From: a virus
DNA: 21,329 nt
Reading direction: 5' to 3' (one strand)
IMG/VR virus record: IMGVR_UViG_3300012920_000340
Coordinates: 1 to 21,329 of that record
Under the pieces are notes generated by a model. The model was given only the letters and a program-made list of their open reading frames with translations. It was not told where the DNA came from and did no database searches. Shown here piece after piece: positions 5,817 to 13,070 of the stretch. Within the stretch, counting starts at the first letter, position 1; each line of letters begins with the position of its first letter. Made by a program: the position numbers and the translations under genes.

Positions 5817-5840
5817 ATTACCCGACACTATATAATATTA
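5817..5840 (+). promoter_or_regulatory. Candidate promoter before the ssDNA-binding protein gene
   Basis: CCGACACTATATAATATTAG (5822-5841) contains GACACTATA (5824-5832), the same nine bases as the core of the SP6 phage promoter and close to the T7 consensus end CACTATA. It also contains TATAAT (5831-5836), but no good -35 lies 16-18 bp upstream, so a phage-polymerase promoter is somewhat favoured over a host one. The position, right after the polymerase gene and before the replication genes, is where the first phage-polymerase promoter is expected. I found no convincing second copy in this window. Confidence 0.35.
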
Positions 5841-5864
5841 GACTCAACACTTTTTGGAGAATGT

Positions 5865-6446
5865 ATGACAAGTACAAATATTGTTACACCCAAAGGTGTA
5901 TTGGTGTATCCGCATTTAAACAAAGCAGATACTAAGTTTGACAATGCAGGGGTATGGCGTGCTAATTTAAGACTTACAGCTGATGAAGCTCAAAGTCTGA
6001 AGAAGTCTATTGATGAAGCAATGGAAGCCAACGCTGATGAATTGACTAAACAAAAAGGTAAGAAGGTAAAGATTGCAAATCCTCCTTACAATGAAGATGA
6101 AGATGGTAACTTCGTCTTTACTTTCAAAATGAAAGCTTCAGGCACTAGACCTAATGGTGAGAAGTGGGAACAGAAACCTATATTGTATGATGCAAAAGGT
6201 AATGTATTTCAAGCCAATGGTAAAACGATATGGGGTGGAACAAAAGCTAAAGTAGCTTTTCAAGTATCACCTTACTTCGTAAGTTCTATAGGTGCTGGAG
6301 TGTCTTTAAGATTAAAGGCAGTTCAAATAATAGAACTTGTAACTGGTGGCGATGATGCTTCTTCTTATGGTTTTACTGAAGAAGAAGGTTTCGTTGCAGA
6401 GCAGAAAGCGAATGAAGAAGAAACTGAGACACTCAGCGACTTCTAA
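5865..6446 (+). CDS. Single-stranded DNA-binding protein, T7 gp2.5-like
   Basis: This 193-residue protein would coat ssDNA at the replication fork and recruit polymerase and helicase. The N-terminal part (KGVLVYPHLNKADTKFDNAG) and the central strands are those of gp2.5-type OB-fold proteins of marine T7-like phages. The end is strongly acidic and closes with SDF, like the acidic tail with final Phe through which T7 gp2.5 contacts its partners. TGGAG (5855-5859) precedes the ATG. The final 35 bases overlap the start of the endonuclease gene. The order RNA polymerase, SSB, endonuclease, amidase matches T7. Confidence 0.85.
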   Translation: MTSTNIVTPKGVLVYPHLNKADTKFDNAGVWRANLRLTADEAQSLKKSIDEAMEANADELTKQKGKKVKIANPPYNEDEDGNFVFTFKMKASGTRPNGEKWEQKPILYDAKGNVFQANGKTIWGGTKAKVAFQVSPYFVSSIGAGVSLRLKAVQIIELVTGGDDASSYGFTEEEGFVAEQKANEEETETLSDF

Positions 6447-6825
6447 GTATCGTTCAGGTCTTGAAGAAGAAATAGCTAAACAGCTTAAGAATTGTAAATG
6501 CGATTTCGAATATGAAACATTAACAATTCAATACACAAAACCAGAACAGAAAGCTCGTTACACTCCAGACTTCATACTTGAAAATGGAATTATCATTGAG
6601 GGTAAAGGTCAGTTTGTAACGAGCGATAGAAAAAAGCATCGACTCATAAGAGAAGAGTTTGGAAATAAATATGACATACGATTTGTATTCTCAAATCCAA
6701 ACCAGCGTATCGGTAAGAAAAGCAAAACTACTTATGGTGATTGGTGCAAAAGATATGGCTTCAAATACGCAACAAAATTTATTCCGAAGGAGTGGCTAAA
6801 AGAAAATGGCAAGACAAACAACTGA
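6412..6825 (+). CDS. Endonuclease I, T7 gp3-like Holliday-junction resolvase
   Basis: This 137-residue nuclease would resolve branched DNA and take part in host DNA breakdown. It aligns by eye with T7 gp3 along its length: RSGLEEEIAKQL with Glu18, YTPDFIL with Asp53, and the paired IEGKG with Glu63 and Lys65, which match T7 Glu20, Asp55, Glu65 and Lys67. SDRKKHRLIREEF and the C-terminal KFIPKEWLKE are also conserved. The frame is open further upstream, but ATG 6412 gives the family's normal length; earlier Mets add a basic, low-complexity segment lying in the SSB gene. The start is inside the SSB gene, and the end overlaps the amidase gene by 20 bases. Confidence 0.93.
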   Translation: MKKKLRHSATSKYRSGLEEEIAKQLKNCKCDFEYETLTIQYTKPEQKARYTPDFILENGIIIEGKGQFVTSDRKKHRLIREEFGNKYDIRFVFSNPNQRIGKKSKTTYGDWCKRYGFKYATKFIPKEWLKENGKTNN

Positions 6826-7342
6826 TTATATTTTTGTACATTGTTCAGCAACAAAACCTTCTATGGATATAGACGCTAAAGAGATTGACCGATGGCACAG
6901 AGAACGAGGCTTCTTAAAAATTGGATACCACTTTGTCATTAAAAGAGATGGCACAAAAGAAACTGGTAGAGATTTAATGGAAGCTGGTGCTCACGTAAAA
7001 GGATACAATCACAAAAGCGTAGGGATATGTATGGTAGGTGGAGTTGCAGAGCATGATGTAAATGAACCGCAAGATAATTTTACAAATGAACAATATCTTA
7101 CTTTGAAAAATCTTCTTATAGATTTGAAAGAACAATTTCCTACAGCGGAAATTGCAGGGCACAATGAAGTAGCAAACAAAGCTTGTCCTTCTTTCAATGT
7201 TAAAGAGTGGGCACTAAAAACTGGAGTACTTAAACCAGTGCAAGTTACAACGCCTGAAGAAAAAGAAGAAATAGAAAAGAACAGAGAACTTTTTAGAAAG
7301 CAGAACAATGCTAGATTTAAAGGACAACGAAAAGAAGAATGA
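6806..7342 (+). CDS. N-acetylmuramoyl-L-alanine amidase, T7 gp3.5-like lysozyme
   Basis: This 178-residue zinc amidase cleaves the amide bond between muramic acid and L-alanine in peptidoglycan; in T7 the same protein also inhibits the phage RNA polymerase. Zinc ligands His12 (FVHCSAT), His119 (AGHNEV) and Cys127 are present, with the catalytic Tyr41 and Lys125, in T7 spacing. The protein extends about 30 residues past the catalytic domain in a highly charged, Glu/Lys-rich tail that I do not recognise. The gene overlaps the endonuclease gene before it and the primase-helicase gene after it. Whether the polymerase-inhibiting role is kept cannot be seen. Confidence 0.93.
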   Translation: MARQTTDYIFVHCSATKPSMDIDAKEIDRWHRERGFLKIGYHFVIKRDGTKETGRDLMEAGAHVKGYNHKSVGICMVGGVAEHDVNEPQDNFTNEQYLTLKNLLIDLKEQFPTAEIAGHNEVANKACPSFNVKEWALKTGVLKPVQVTTPEEKEEIEKNRELFRKQNNARFKGQRKEE

Positions 7343-8897
7343 CTTTATAAGACATGAACCTTGTCCGAGTTGTCATAGTAAAGATAACTTAGCTAGATAC
7401 TCGGATGGTTCAGCTTATTGTTTTGGATGTTACTACTCTCAAAAAGCGGATGGCAAGGAAAGGAAAATAAAAAAATTAGATATGGATTTTTTAGAAGGTG
7501 AATATAAAAATTTAGAAAAACGTAAACTGTCCTCAGAAACTTTACGTAAGTTTCAATATCAAATTGGCAAGGACGTTCACATAGCAAACTACTTAAATAA
7601 ATATAATGAAGTAGTTGCACAGCATATAAGAAAACCTAACAAAGAATTTTCTTGGAAGGGAAACTTAAATAACATCTTACTATTTGGTCAGCATCTATGG
7701 CGTGATGGTGGTAAGCAAGTTGTTATAACTGAGGGTGAGATAGATTGTATGACTATTTCACAATACGTATTTAATAATAAATGGCCAGTTGTAAGTATAC
7801 CTTCAGGCGTACAATCAGCTGCTAAATATGTAGCTCAACAAATAGAGTGGTTAGAACAATTTGAAAGTGTAATCTTTTGTTTTGATAATGATGAACATGG
7901 TAAAGCTGCAGCTTTAAAATGTGCTGCACTTCTTACTCCACGTAAAGCTAAGATAGCAACAACAACACTTAAAGATGCAAGCGATATGGTCCAAGCAAAT
8001 AAAACAGCGGAGCTGGTTGATTGTGTTTATGGTGCAAAAATTTATAGACCAGATGGTATTGTTCAAGGAAATGAAACTTGGGATTTACTTATTGAAGAAG
8101 ATAAAAGTTCAACAAGTAATTATCCATTCAGCGGTCTTAACAATAAACTAAATGGACTAAGGTTAGGTGAGATTGTTACATTTACTGCAGGTACTGGCAT
8201 AGGAAAAAGCCAAGTGTGTAGAGAGATTGCATATCATCTCACAAGAAACAAACAACAAATTGCATACATAGCTTTAGAAGAAAATGTAAAAAGAAGTATT
8301 AGGGGTATTGTTGGTTTGGAACTAAACAAGCCTATACATTTACCAGATGTATTTGAAACAATAGATGGTGATGAACTAAAAAAAGCATGGACCAATGTTT
8401 CTAAGTATATAAATTTTTATAATCACTTTGGTTCTACTGATAGTAAAAACTTACTTAGTAAAATAAAATATTTTGTTACTGCATTAAATTGTAAGTGGGT
8501 TGTATTAGACCATGTAAACATTGCAGTATCAGGTATTGATGATGGAGATGAGCGTAGATTAATTGATAACATTATGACTAGGCTAAGAAGTTTAGTTGAA
8601 GAGTTACAGTTTGGTTTGATACTTGTTTGTCATTTAAAGAGACCAGTTAATTCTAACAAAGGACATGAAGAAGGTTTGAATACTTCTATGTCTCAACTTA
8701 GAGGTAGCTCAGGTATAGGACAGCTCACAGATATTTGCATAGGCTGTGAAAGAAATCAGCAAGATAATGAAAACTCTAACAGAATGACGTTACGTATTCT
8801 CAAAAATAGATTCAATGGCACTACAGGTATAGCAACATACCTAACATACAATCATGAAACTAATAGATTGATTGAACAAAACTATGACTTTGATTGA
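7308..8897 (+). CDS. Primase-helicase, T7 gp4-like
   Basis: This 529-residue bifunctional enzyme makes RNA primers and unwinds DNA as a ring helicase. An N-terminal zinc finger has Cys19, Cys22, Cys38 and Cys41. The Toprim fold of the primase follows, with Glu142 (ITEGEIDCM) and Asp193/Asp195 (CFDNDEHGKAA). The helicase has Walker A AGTGIGKS (294-301), Walker B WVVLDH with Asp401, and the DnaB-family stretch SQLRGSSGIGQLTD (462-475). The tail ends in acidic residues around Phe (YDFD), as in T7, where the acidic tail contacts the polymerase. Start ATG 7308 lies in the amidase gene (35-base overlap) and yields a complete zinc finger. Confidence 0.95.
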   Translation: MLDLKDNEKKNDFIRHEPCPSCHSKDNLARYSDGSAYCFGCYYSQKADGKERKIKKLDMDFLEGEYKNLEKRKLSSETLRKFQYQIGKDVHIANYLNKYNEVVAQHIRKPNKEFSWKGNLNNILLFGQHLWRDGGKQVVITEGEIDCMTISQYVFNNKWPVVSIPSGVQSAAKYVAQQIEWLEQFESVIFCFDNDEHGKAAALKCAALLTPRKAKIATTTLKDASDMVQANKTAELVDCVYGAKIYRPDGIVQGNETWDLLIEEDKSSTSNYPFSGLNNKLNGLRLGEIVTFTAGTGIGKSQVCREIAYHLTRNKQQIAYIALEENVKRSIRGIVGLELNKPIHLPDVFETIDGDELKKAWTNVSKYINFYNHFGSTDSKNLLSKIKYFVTALNCKWVVLDHVNIAVSGIDDGDERRLIDNIMTRLRSLVEELQFGLILVCHLKRPVNSNKGHEEGLNTSMSQLRGSSGIGQLTDICIGCERNQQDNENSNRMTLRILKNRFNGTTGIATYLTYNHETNRLIEQNYDFD

Positions 8898-9165
8898 TGA
8901 AGATGAAATAATAAATGGATTTGTTTCACAAATTTTAGAACAAGACTCAGACTTTTTACTTATGTCTGAGGAAGAACAAGAAAAAATTTATGGTATTTAT
9001 ACCTTATTACTAACTGCTCTTCACAGAGCACTATCGTATGAGAATGTTTATCCAGTTGTATATGCTAATGATGCTGCTTCTAAAAAAGTAGTTGAGCGAG
9101 CAATATCAAATGTAGCAACACTCATACCAGAAATCTCTCGTATTACAGTTTCTCTCGTACACTAG
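8884..9165 (+). CDS. Hypothetical protein between helicase and DNA polymerase (93 aa)
   Basis: ATG 8884 overlaps the end of the helicase gene by 14 bases, and the frame ends seven bases before the DNA polymerase start. The product is acidic at the start (MTLIDEDEIINGF, then MSEEEQEKIYG) and mostly helical. No catalytic motif or membrane segment is visible. I do not recognise the family. Its place inside the replication operon suggests a small replication or host-interaction factor, which is only inference. An in-frame TTG at 8872 would add four residues and is less likely. Confidence 0.75.
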   Translation: MTLIDEDEIINGFVSQILEQDSDFLLMSEEEQEKIYGIYTLLLTALHRALSYENVYPVVYANDAASKKVVERAISNVATLIPEISRITVSLVH

Positions 9166-9172
9166 AGGAAAC

Positions 9173-10948
9173 ATGAAACTTATATTTGATTTAGAGACCG
9201 ATGGTCTCTTACAAGAATTAACTAGAATACATTGTATAGCTGCTAAAGATGTAGATACAAAACGTGTATATAGTTTTAGACCTAGCGAGGTTGAAACAGG
9301 ATTACAATTACTTAGTGAAGCAGATGAAATTATTGCACATAATGGTATAGCTTTTGATATACCTGCAATCAAAAAGCTTTATCCGCAATGGAAAACAAAA
9401 GCTAAGATAACAGATACTTTAATTTTATCTAGGTTGATATGGCCTGATTTAAAAACAAAAGATTTTGCAGTAAGCAATAGACATGGGTTTGATTATAGAC
9501 TTATTGGTTCTCATTCTTTGAAAGCATGGGGTAGACGTCTCAATGTTTTGAAAGGAGACTTTGCTGAAAACACTGATTGGCTGCAATGGTCTGAAGAAAT
9601 GCAAACATATTGTGTGCAGGATGTAGAAGTAACTTTTGCATTCTTCCAAGAAATATCAAAGAGAAATTATTCTCAAGCTGCAATAGATTTAGAACATGAG
9701 TTTGCACAATACATATTCTTACAAGAACAAGTTGGATTTTGTTTTGATACTAACAAAGCTTTAGCATTACAACAAAAGCTAACTAAGAGAAGGCTTGAAC
9801 TAGAAGAAGAATTACAAAAAATATTTCCTCCTATTCAAAAAGATTTAGGAGAGTTTATTCCTGCTAGAGATAATAAAACTTTAGGCTATGTAAAAGGTGT
9901 AGCTATTCATAAATGGGAAACTGTTAAGTTTAATCCTAACAGTAGACATCACATAGCAAATAGGTTGAAAGATAAATATAACTGGAAACCAAAAGCATTT
10001 ACGCCTGATGGTAAAGCACAAGTAGATGAAAAAGTTTTAGATAGTTTAGAATATCCTGAAGCTAAAACATTATCTGAGTTTTTACTGATACAAAAAAGAA
10101 TTTCTCAATTATCGGAAGGTAATTCTGCATGGTTAAAACTTACTAATAATAATAAAATACATGGGCACGTGAATACACTTGGCACAGTTACTGGCCGCTG
10201 TACTCACAATAAACCTAACATTGCACAAGTTCCTGCAGTTGGTACTCCTTATGGTGAAGAGTGCCGCTCACTTTTCAATGTGCCTGATACTTTCAAACTT
10301 GTAGGAGTAGATGTTTCAGGATTAGAGTTACGTTGTTTAAGTCATTACTTAGCAAGATTTGATAATGGTGAATATGTAAAGCAAGTTACTGAAGGAGATG
10401 TACATACATTTAATCAGAAAGCTGCAGGTTTACGTAGCCGCTCTTTAGCAAAACGAGTTATCTATGGTTTGATTTATGGTTGCGGTGATGCACGCATGGG
10501 TGAAATAGTAGGTGGCACAAAAGCAGATGGAAAGAAAGTTAAAGAAACTTTATTTAAAAAAATTCCTGCGTTGCCTAAACTTACTGAAGCAATCAGACAA
10601 AAAATAGAAACATCTAAATATATAAAAGCTTTAGATGGTAGACTACTACATTGTAGGTCTGCACACTCAGCTTTAAATTTTCTTATTCAAAGCTGTGGAA
10701 GTATACTTGTTAAAAGAGCAACAATAATACTTCATAAAAAATTACATGAACAATTTGAGTTTCTCAAAGACTTTGCAATGGTTGCACATATACACGATGA
10801 AATGCAGTTGCAGGTTAGAGAGGATTTAGCAGATACAGTTGGTGAGTTAGCTGTAGATGCAATCAAAGAAGCTGGCGAATATTACAATCTACGTTGTCCA
10901 CTTGATGGAGAATACAAGGTTGGTAATAACTGGGCAGAGACACACTGA
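9173..10948 (+). CDS. Family A DNA polymerase with 3'-5' exonuclease, T7 gp5-like
   Basis: This is the 591-residue replicative polymerase. The proofreading domain has DLETDGL (Asp6, Glu8), HNGIAFD (Asp62) and YCVQDVEVT (Asp150). The polymerase domain has motif A VGVDVSGLEL with Asp380, motif B SLAKRVIYGLIYG with Lys427 and Tyr431, and motif C AHIHDEMQL with Asp542. GAGG (9165-9168) precedes the ATG. It is clearly shorter than the roughly 700-residue T7 enzyme. One place of loss is between FPP (218-220) and FNPNSR (253-258), where T7 carries its thioredoxin-binding segment: only about 30 residues lie here against roughly 70 in T7 as I recall it. The C-terminus overlaps the likely start of the next gene. 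Confidence 0.97.
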   Translation: MKLIFDLETDGLLQELTRIHCIAAKDVDTKRVYSFRPSEVETGLQLLSEADEIIAHNGIAFDIPAIKKLYPQWKTKAKITDTLILSRLIWPDLKTKDFAVSNRHGFDYRLIGSHSLKAWGRRLNVLKGDFAENTDWLQWSEEMQTYCVQDVEVTFAFFQEISKRNYSQAAIDLEHEFAQYIFLQEQVGFCFDTNKALALQQKLTKRRLELEEELQKIFPPIQKDLGEFIPARDNKTLGYVKGVAIHKWETVKFNPNSRHHIANRLKDKYNWKPKAFTPDGKAQVDEKVLDSLEYPEAKTLSEFLLIQKRISQLSEGNSAWLKLTNNNKIHGHVNTLGTVTGRCTHNKPNIAQVPAVGTPYGEECRSLFNVPDTFKLVGVDVSGLELRCLSHYLARFDNGEYVKQVTEGDVHTFNQKAAGLRSRSLAKRVIYGLIYGCGDARMGEIVGGTKADGKKVKETLFKKIPALPKLTEAIRQKIETSKYIKALDGRLLHCRSAHSALNFLIQSCGSILVKRATIILHKKLHEQFEFLKDFAMVAHIHDEMQLQVREDLADTVGELAVDAIKEAGEYYNLRCPLDGEYKVGNNWAETH

Positions 10949-11334
10949 AACAAAATGATACATCCGACTTTGATTTAGATTTAAAGTTTGGAAAGAAACA
11001 TGAACGACAAATAGCAAAGCTGTTAGGTCTTAAGGAAGAACAGGTCGAAGTTAAAACAGAAAGAGACTGGTGGGCTACTACAAAAAATCTTTGTATTGAA
11101 GTTGAAAGAAGAGGGAAGCCTTCAGGTTTATCTGTAACTAAAGCTCAAGTGTGGGTTCATGTTTTAAGTAAAGGTAACAAACAGTTACTACGTCTTGTCT
11201 TAGATGTTGAAGTTCTCAAGAAGCTTGTAGAAAAATTTAAAAACAACTGGAAGATGGTTGGAGATAGAAGAGAAACAAAAGCAGTACTTATAAAATGGAA
11301 GGAGATTATAAATGCACTTGCCGAAATGTATTAA
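10945..11334 (+). CDS. PD-(D/E)XK-like nuclease with non-canonical start
   Basis: The frame is open from 10930 and reads as protein from about 10950 (SDFDLDLKFGKKHERQIAKL), yet contains no ATG, GTG or TTG before 11149. Starting at GTG 11149 would cut away the conserved part: EVKTERDWW, then NLCIEVERRGKPSGLSVTKA. This combination (Glu20 in the first helix, Glu35-x-Lys37, Asn48, Glu52-x-Glu54, and a G-x-P-S-G turn) resembles PD-(D/E)XK nucleases found beside phage polymerases. The best guess is CTG at 10945, overlapping the polymerase stop (CTGA), giving 129 residues. A frameshift from the polymerase frame or a sequence error would also explain it. The coding call is good; start and exact activity are uncertain. 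Confidence 0.6.
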   Translation: MKQNDTSDFDLDLKFGKKHERQIAKLLGLKEEQVEVKTERDWWATTKNLCIEVERRGKPSGLSVTKAQVWVHVLSKGNKQLLRLVLDVEVLKKLVEKFKNNWKMVGDRRETKAVLIKWKEIINALAEMY

Positions 11335-11632
11335 ACTTGGACCTTTTGAAATTAAAATTAAATCACTAGACCCTGAGATAGCTGCAGATAATTTTGAAGA
11401 AGGTAGTTTTAATCCAACTACTAGAACAATCTACATAGATAAAAACATAATTCAAAAAGGCGGTAGTGATTTAATAAATGTGTTGATACATGAACTGTTA
11501 CACGCCTCTTATTATAAAAATAATTTTAATCCTGCTTCTACTGAAGAGGATTTAGTCAATGGTTTCAGTAATGACCTTACTGAGTTACTCACTCGAGAAA
11601 AGCTTTTCGACATTATAAAGGAAACAAAATGA
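11312..11632 (+). CDS. HExxH putative zinc metallopeptidase-like protein
   Basis: This 106-residue protein has the zinc-binding signature HELLH (His60, Glu61, His64) in a helix, preceded by a strand-rich part (TRTIYIDKNIIQ) and followed by a helix with TEEDLVNGFSNDL, where an acidic residue could be the third ligand. The layout resembles small SprT/ImmA-type metallopeptidases. AAGGAG (11299-11304) is a strong ribosome site seven bases ahead. The gene overlaps the nuclease end by 23 bases and the exonuclease start by four. Substrate is unknown; cleavage of a host or repressor protein is possible but not shown. Confidence 0.75.
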   Translation: MHLPKCIKLGPFEIKIKSLDPEIAADNFEEGSFNPTTRTIYIDKNIIQKGGSDLINVLIHELLHASYYKNNFNPASTEEDLVNGFSNDLTELLTREKLFDIIKETK

Positions 11633-12405
11633 CTTTAGATGCGAATAAAAGAACTATGCTAGTTGATGGAGATATACTGGCGTATATGTGTTCGGCTCAA
11701 ATGCAAGAACCTATAAAATGGGATGATGATATTTGGACCTTACACGCAAGCGAAAGTAAAAGCATAGATAAGCTAGCTGATACTTTAACATACTATTCTC
11801 AAATACTATGGTGCAACAATATAGTTATTGCTCTTTCTAGCAAAACTAATTTTAGAAAAAAACTTAGCCCATTATATAAGTACAATAGAAGAAACATTCA
11901 AAAGCCTCTTACATATTTACCTTGTAGAGAGTGGATGGAAAAAAACTATAAGACTTATAAGTATGATTATTTAGAAGGAGATGATGTTCTTGGAATACTT
12001 GCTACATCAGATATTATTGAAGGAGACAAAGTAATACTTACAAAAGATAAGGACCTTAAAACAATACCTTCTACTATTTGGTTTATGCAAGGCGATGATT
12101 ATACAATCATTGATGAGCAAGAAGCAGACTATAATCATATGCTACAAACTTTAGCTGGAGATGCAACTGATGGATATTCAGGTTGTCCTTCAGTTGGAAT
12201 GAAAACTGCAGCAAAAATTCTTGAACCACTTAAAGGTAACAAAGAAGCTATGTGGGAAGCAGTAGTCAAAAGATACAAAGTAAATAATCTCTCAGAAAAA
12301 TTCGCTTTACTCCAAGCGAGGCTCGCACGAATTATTCGTTCAGACGAATACAACTTTGAAAGAAAGAGACCTATATTATGGCGAACAAAACAGAGGACTT
12401 CTTAA
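11629..12405 (+). CDS. 5'-3' exonuclease, T7 gp6-like
   Basis: This 258-residue FEN-type exonuclease removes RNA primers and degrades host DNA. It has the metal-binding pattern of the family: Asp13 and Asp15 (LVDGDILAY), EGDDV with Glu116, Asp118 and Asp119, TKDKDLKTIP with Asp140 and Asp142, and GDATDGYSGCPSVGMKTAAK with Asp178 and Asp181 leading into the helix-hairpin region. ARIIRSDEYNF near the end also matches T7 gp6. AAGGA precedes the ATG, which overlaps the previous stop (ATGA). The last 28 bases overlap the next gene. Confidence 0.93.
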   Translation: MTLDANKRTMLVDGDILAYMCSAQMQEPIKWDDDIWTLHASESKSIDKLADTLTYYSQILWCNNIVIALSSKTNFRKKLSPLYKYNRRNIQKPLTYLPCREWMEKNYKTYKYDYLEGDDVLGILATSDIIEGDKVILTKDKDLKTIPSTIWFMQGDDYTIIDEQEADYNHMLQTLAGDATDGYSGCPSVGMKTAAKILEPLKGNKEAMWEAVVKRYKVNNLSEKFALLQARLARIIRSDEYNFERKRPILWRTKQRTS

Positions 12406-12647
12406 GAGAAGCAATGACTATCACTACTGAGAGAAATAAAACTCATGGTGATAGAATTAAAAATCATGGAAACATATCTCAACTATGGAGCTGGTATTTA
12501 AAAAAAGAAGTAACAGCATACGATGTAGCAATGATGATGAGTTTACTAAAGATAGCACGTACTAAAACGGGTAATCCTAATAAAGATGACATAGTTGATG
12601 GTGCAGCATATCTAGCAATAGCTGGAGAAATAAGGTTCGATGATTAA
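12378..12647 (+). CDS. DUF6378-like phage protein (89 aa)
   Basis: The protein has the pattern I associate with the phage family DUF6378: ERNKTHGD, then LWSWYLKKEVTAYDVAMMM, LLKIARTKTG, and DDIVDGAAYLAIAGE. The paired acidic and His positions in two helices recall MazG-like all-alpha folds, but I cannot confirm catalysis. The start lies within the exonuclease gene and the end overlaps the next gene by eight bases. The role is unknown; nucleotide metabolism is a guess from the context and fold impression. Confidence 0.75.
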   Translation: MANKTEDFLREAMTITTERNKTHGDRIKNHGNISQLWSWYLKKEVTAYDVAMMMSLLKIARTKTGNPNKDDIVDGAAYLAIAGEIRFDD

Positions 12648-12852
12648 AAAACTATTTACCGACACCTTAAAGACTAACGAAATTACTCCTATGCCTCTAA
12701 TAAAAACAAATTTGTTAGAGGCTTTAGATAGCAGGTTTCCTGAGAAGTCAGCTGATTTAAGTTGGAGTGAAAAAGAAGTCTGGTTTAAAGCTGGCCAAAG
12801 GTCAGTTGTAAATTTTTTAATTAAAACACTTAAAGAACAAGAAGAAGAATAA
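12640..12852 (+). CDS. Hypothetical protein (70 aa)
   Basis: ATG 12640 overlaps the previous gene, and the TAA shares a base with the next ATG (TAATG). The central stretch LLEALDSRFPEKSADLSW, followed by SEKEVWFKAGQRSVVNFL, looks conserved in style with small proteins of other T7-like marine phages, though I cannot name a family. It ends in an acidic EQEEE tail. It has no membrane segment and no visible active site. Confidence 0.75.
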   Translation: MIKKLFTDTLKTNEITPMPLIKTNLLEALDSRFPEKSADLSWSEKEVWFKAGQRSVVNFLIKTLKEQEEE

Positions 12853-13067
12853 TGTGTCTAGGTAGACCATCAGCTCCACCACCGCCACCACCTCCACCTT
12901 CTCCACCACCGCCAAGACCTACTAACACTCAAACAAGCCCTGAGCCTGCAGAGAGTGCAACAAGTAAGAATGCAAGTGGAAATGTAGAGGCCAAAAGAAA
13001 AGGTAGAAAAATATTACGTATACCTCTTCTCGAAGGTGAAGGAACTGGAGTTCAAGTACAAAATTAA
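12852..13067 (+). CDS. Proline-rich protein, possible T7 gp7.3-like tail assembly protein
   Basis: This 71-residue protein begins MCLGRPSAPPPPPPPPSPPPP and continues with a Thr/Ser/Glu-rich middle and a basic end, AKRKGRKILRIPLLEGEGTG. The layout (low-complexity start, then G-R-K-x-L-R-I and a Gly-rich tail) and the place directly before the portal gene match gp7.3-type proteins of T7-like phages, small virion proteins needed for tail assembly or host range. The identity is inferred from position and the C-terminal pattern. It is in the same reading frame as the portal gene, separated from it by a single TAA plus one codon. Confidence 0.6.
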   Translation: MCLGRPSAPPPPPPPPSPPPPRPTNTQTSPEPAESATSKNASGNVEAKRKGRKILRIPLLEGEGTGVQVQN

Positions 13068-13070
13068 TCT

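Noticed and set aside
6346-6411. N-terminal extension of the endonuclease frame
   Set aside because: It translates to a Met/Leu/Lys-rich stretch that is a shadow of the SSB gene. T7 gp3 length and alignment fit ATG 6412.
7009-7308. Minus-strand open frames, here and opposite other genes (for example 14207-14578 and 19157-19489)
   Set aside because: They lie opposite well-identified + strand genes, have no ribosome sites or recognisable motifs, and their composition is that of antisense translation.
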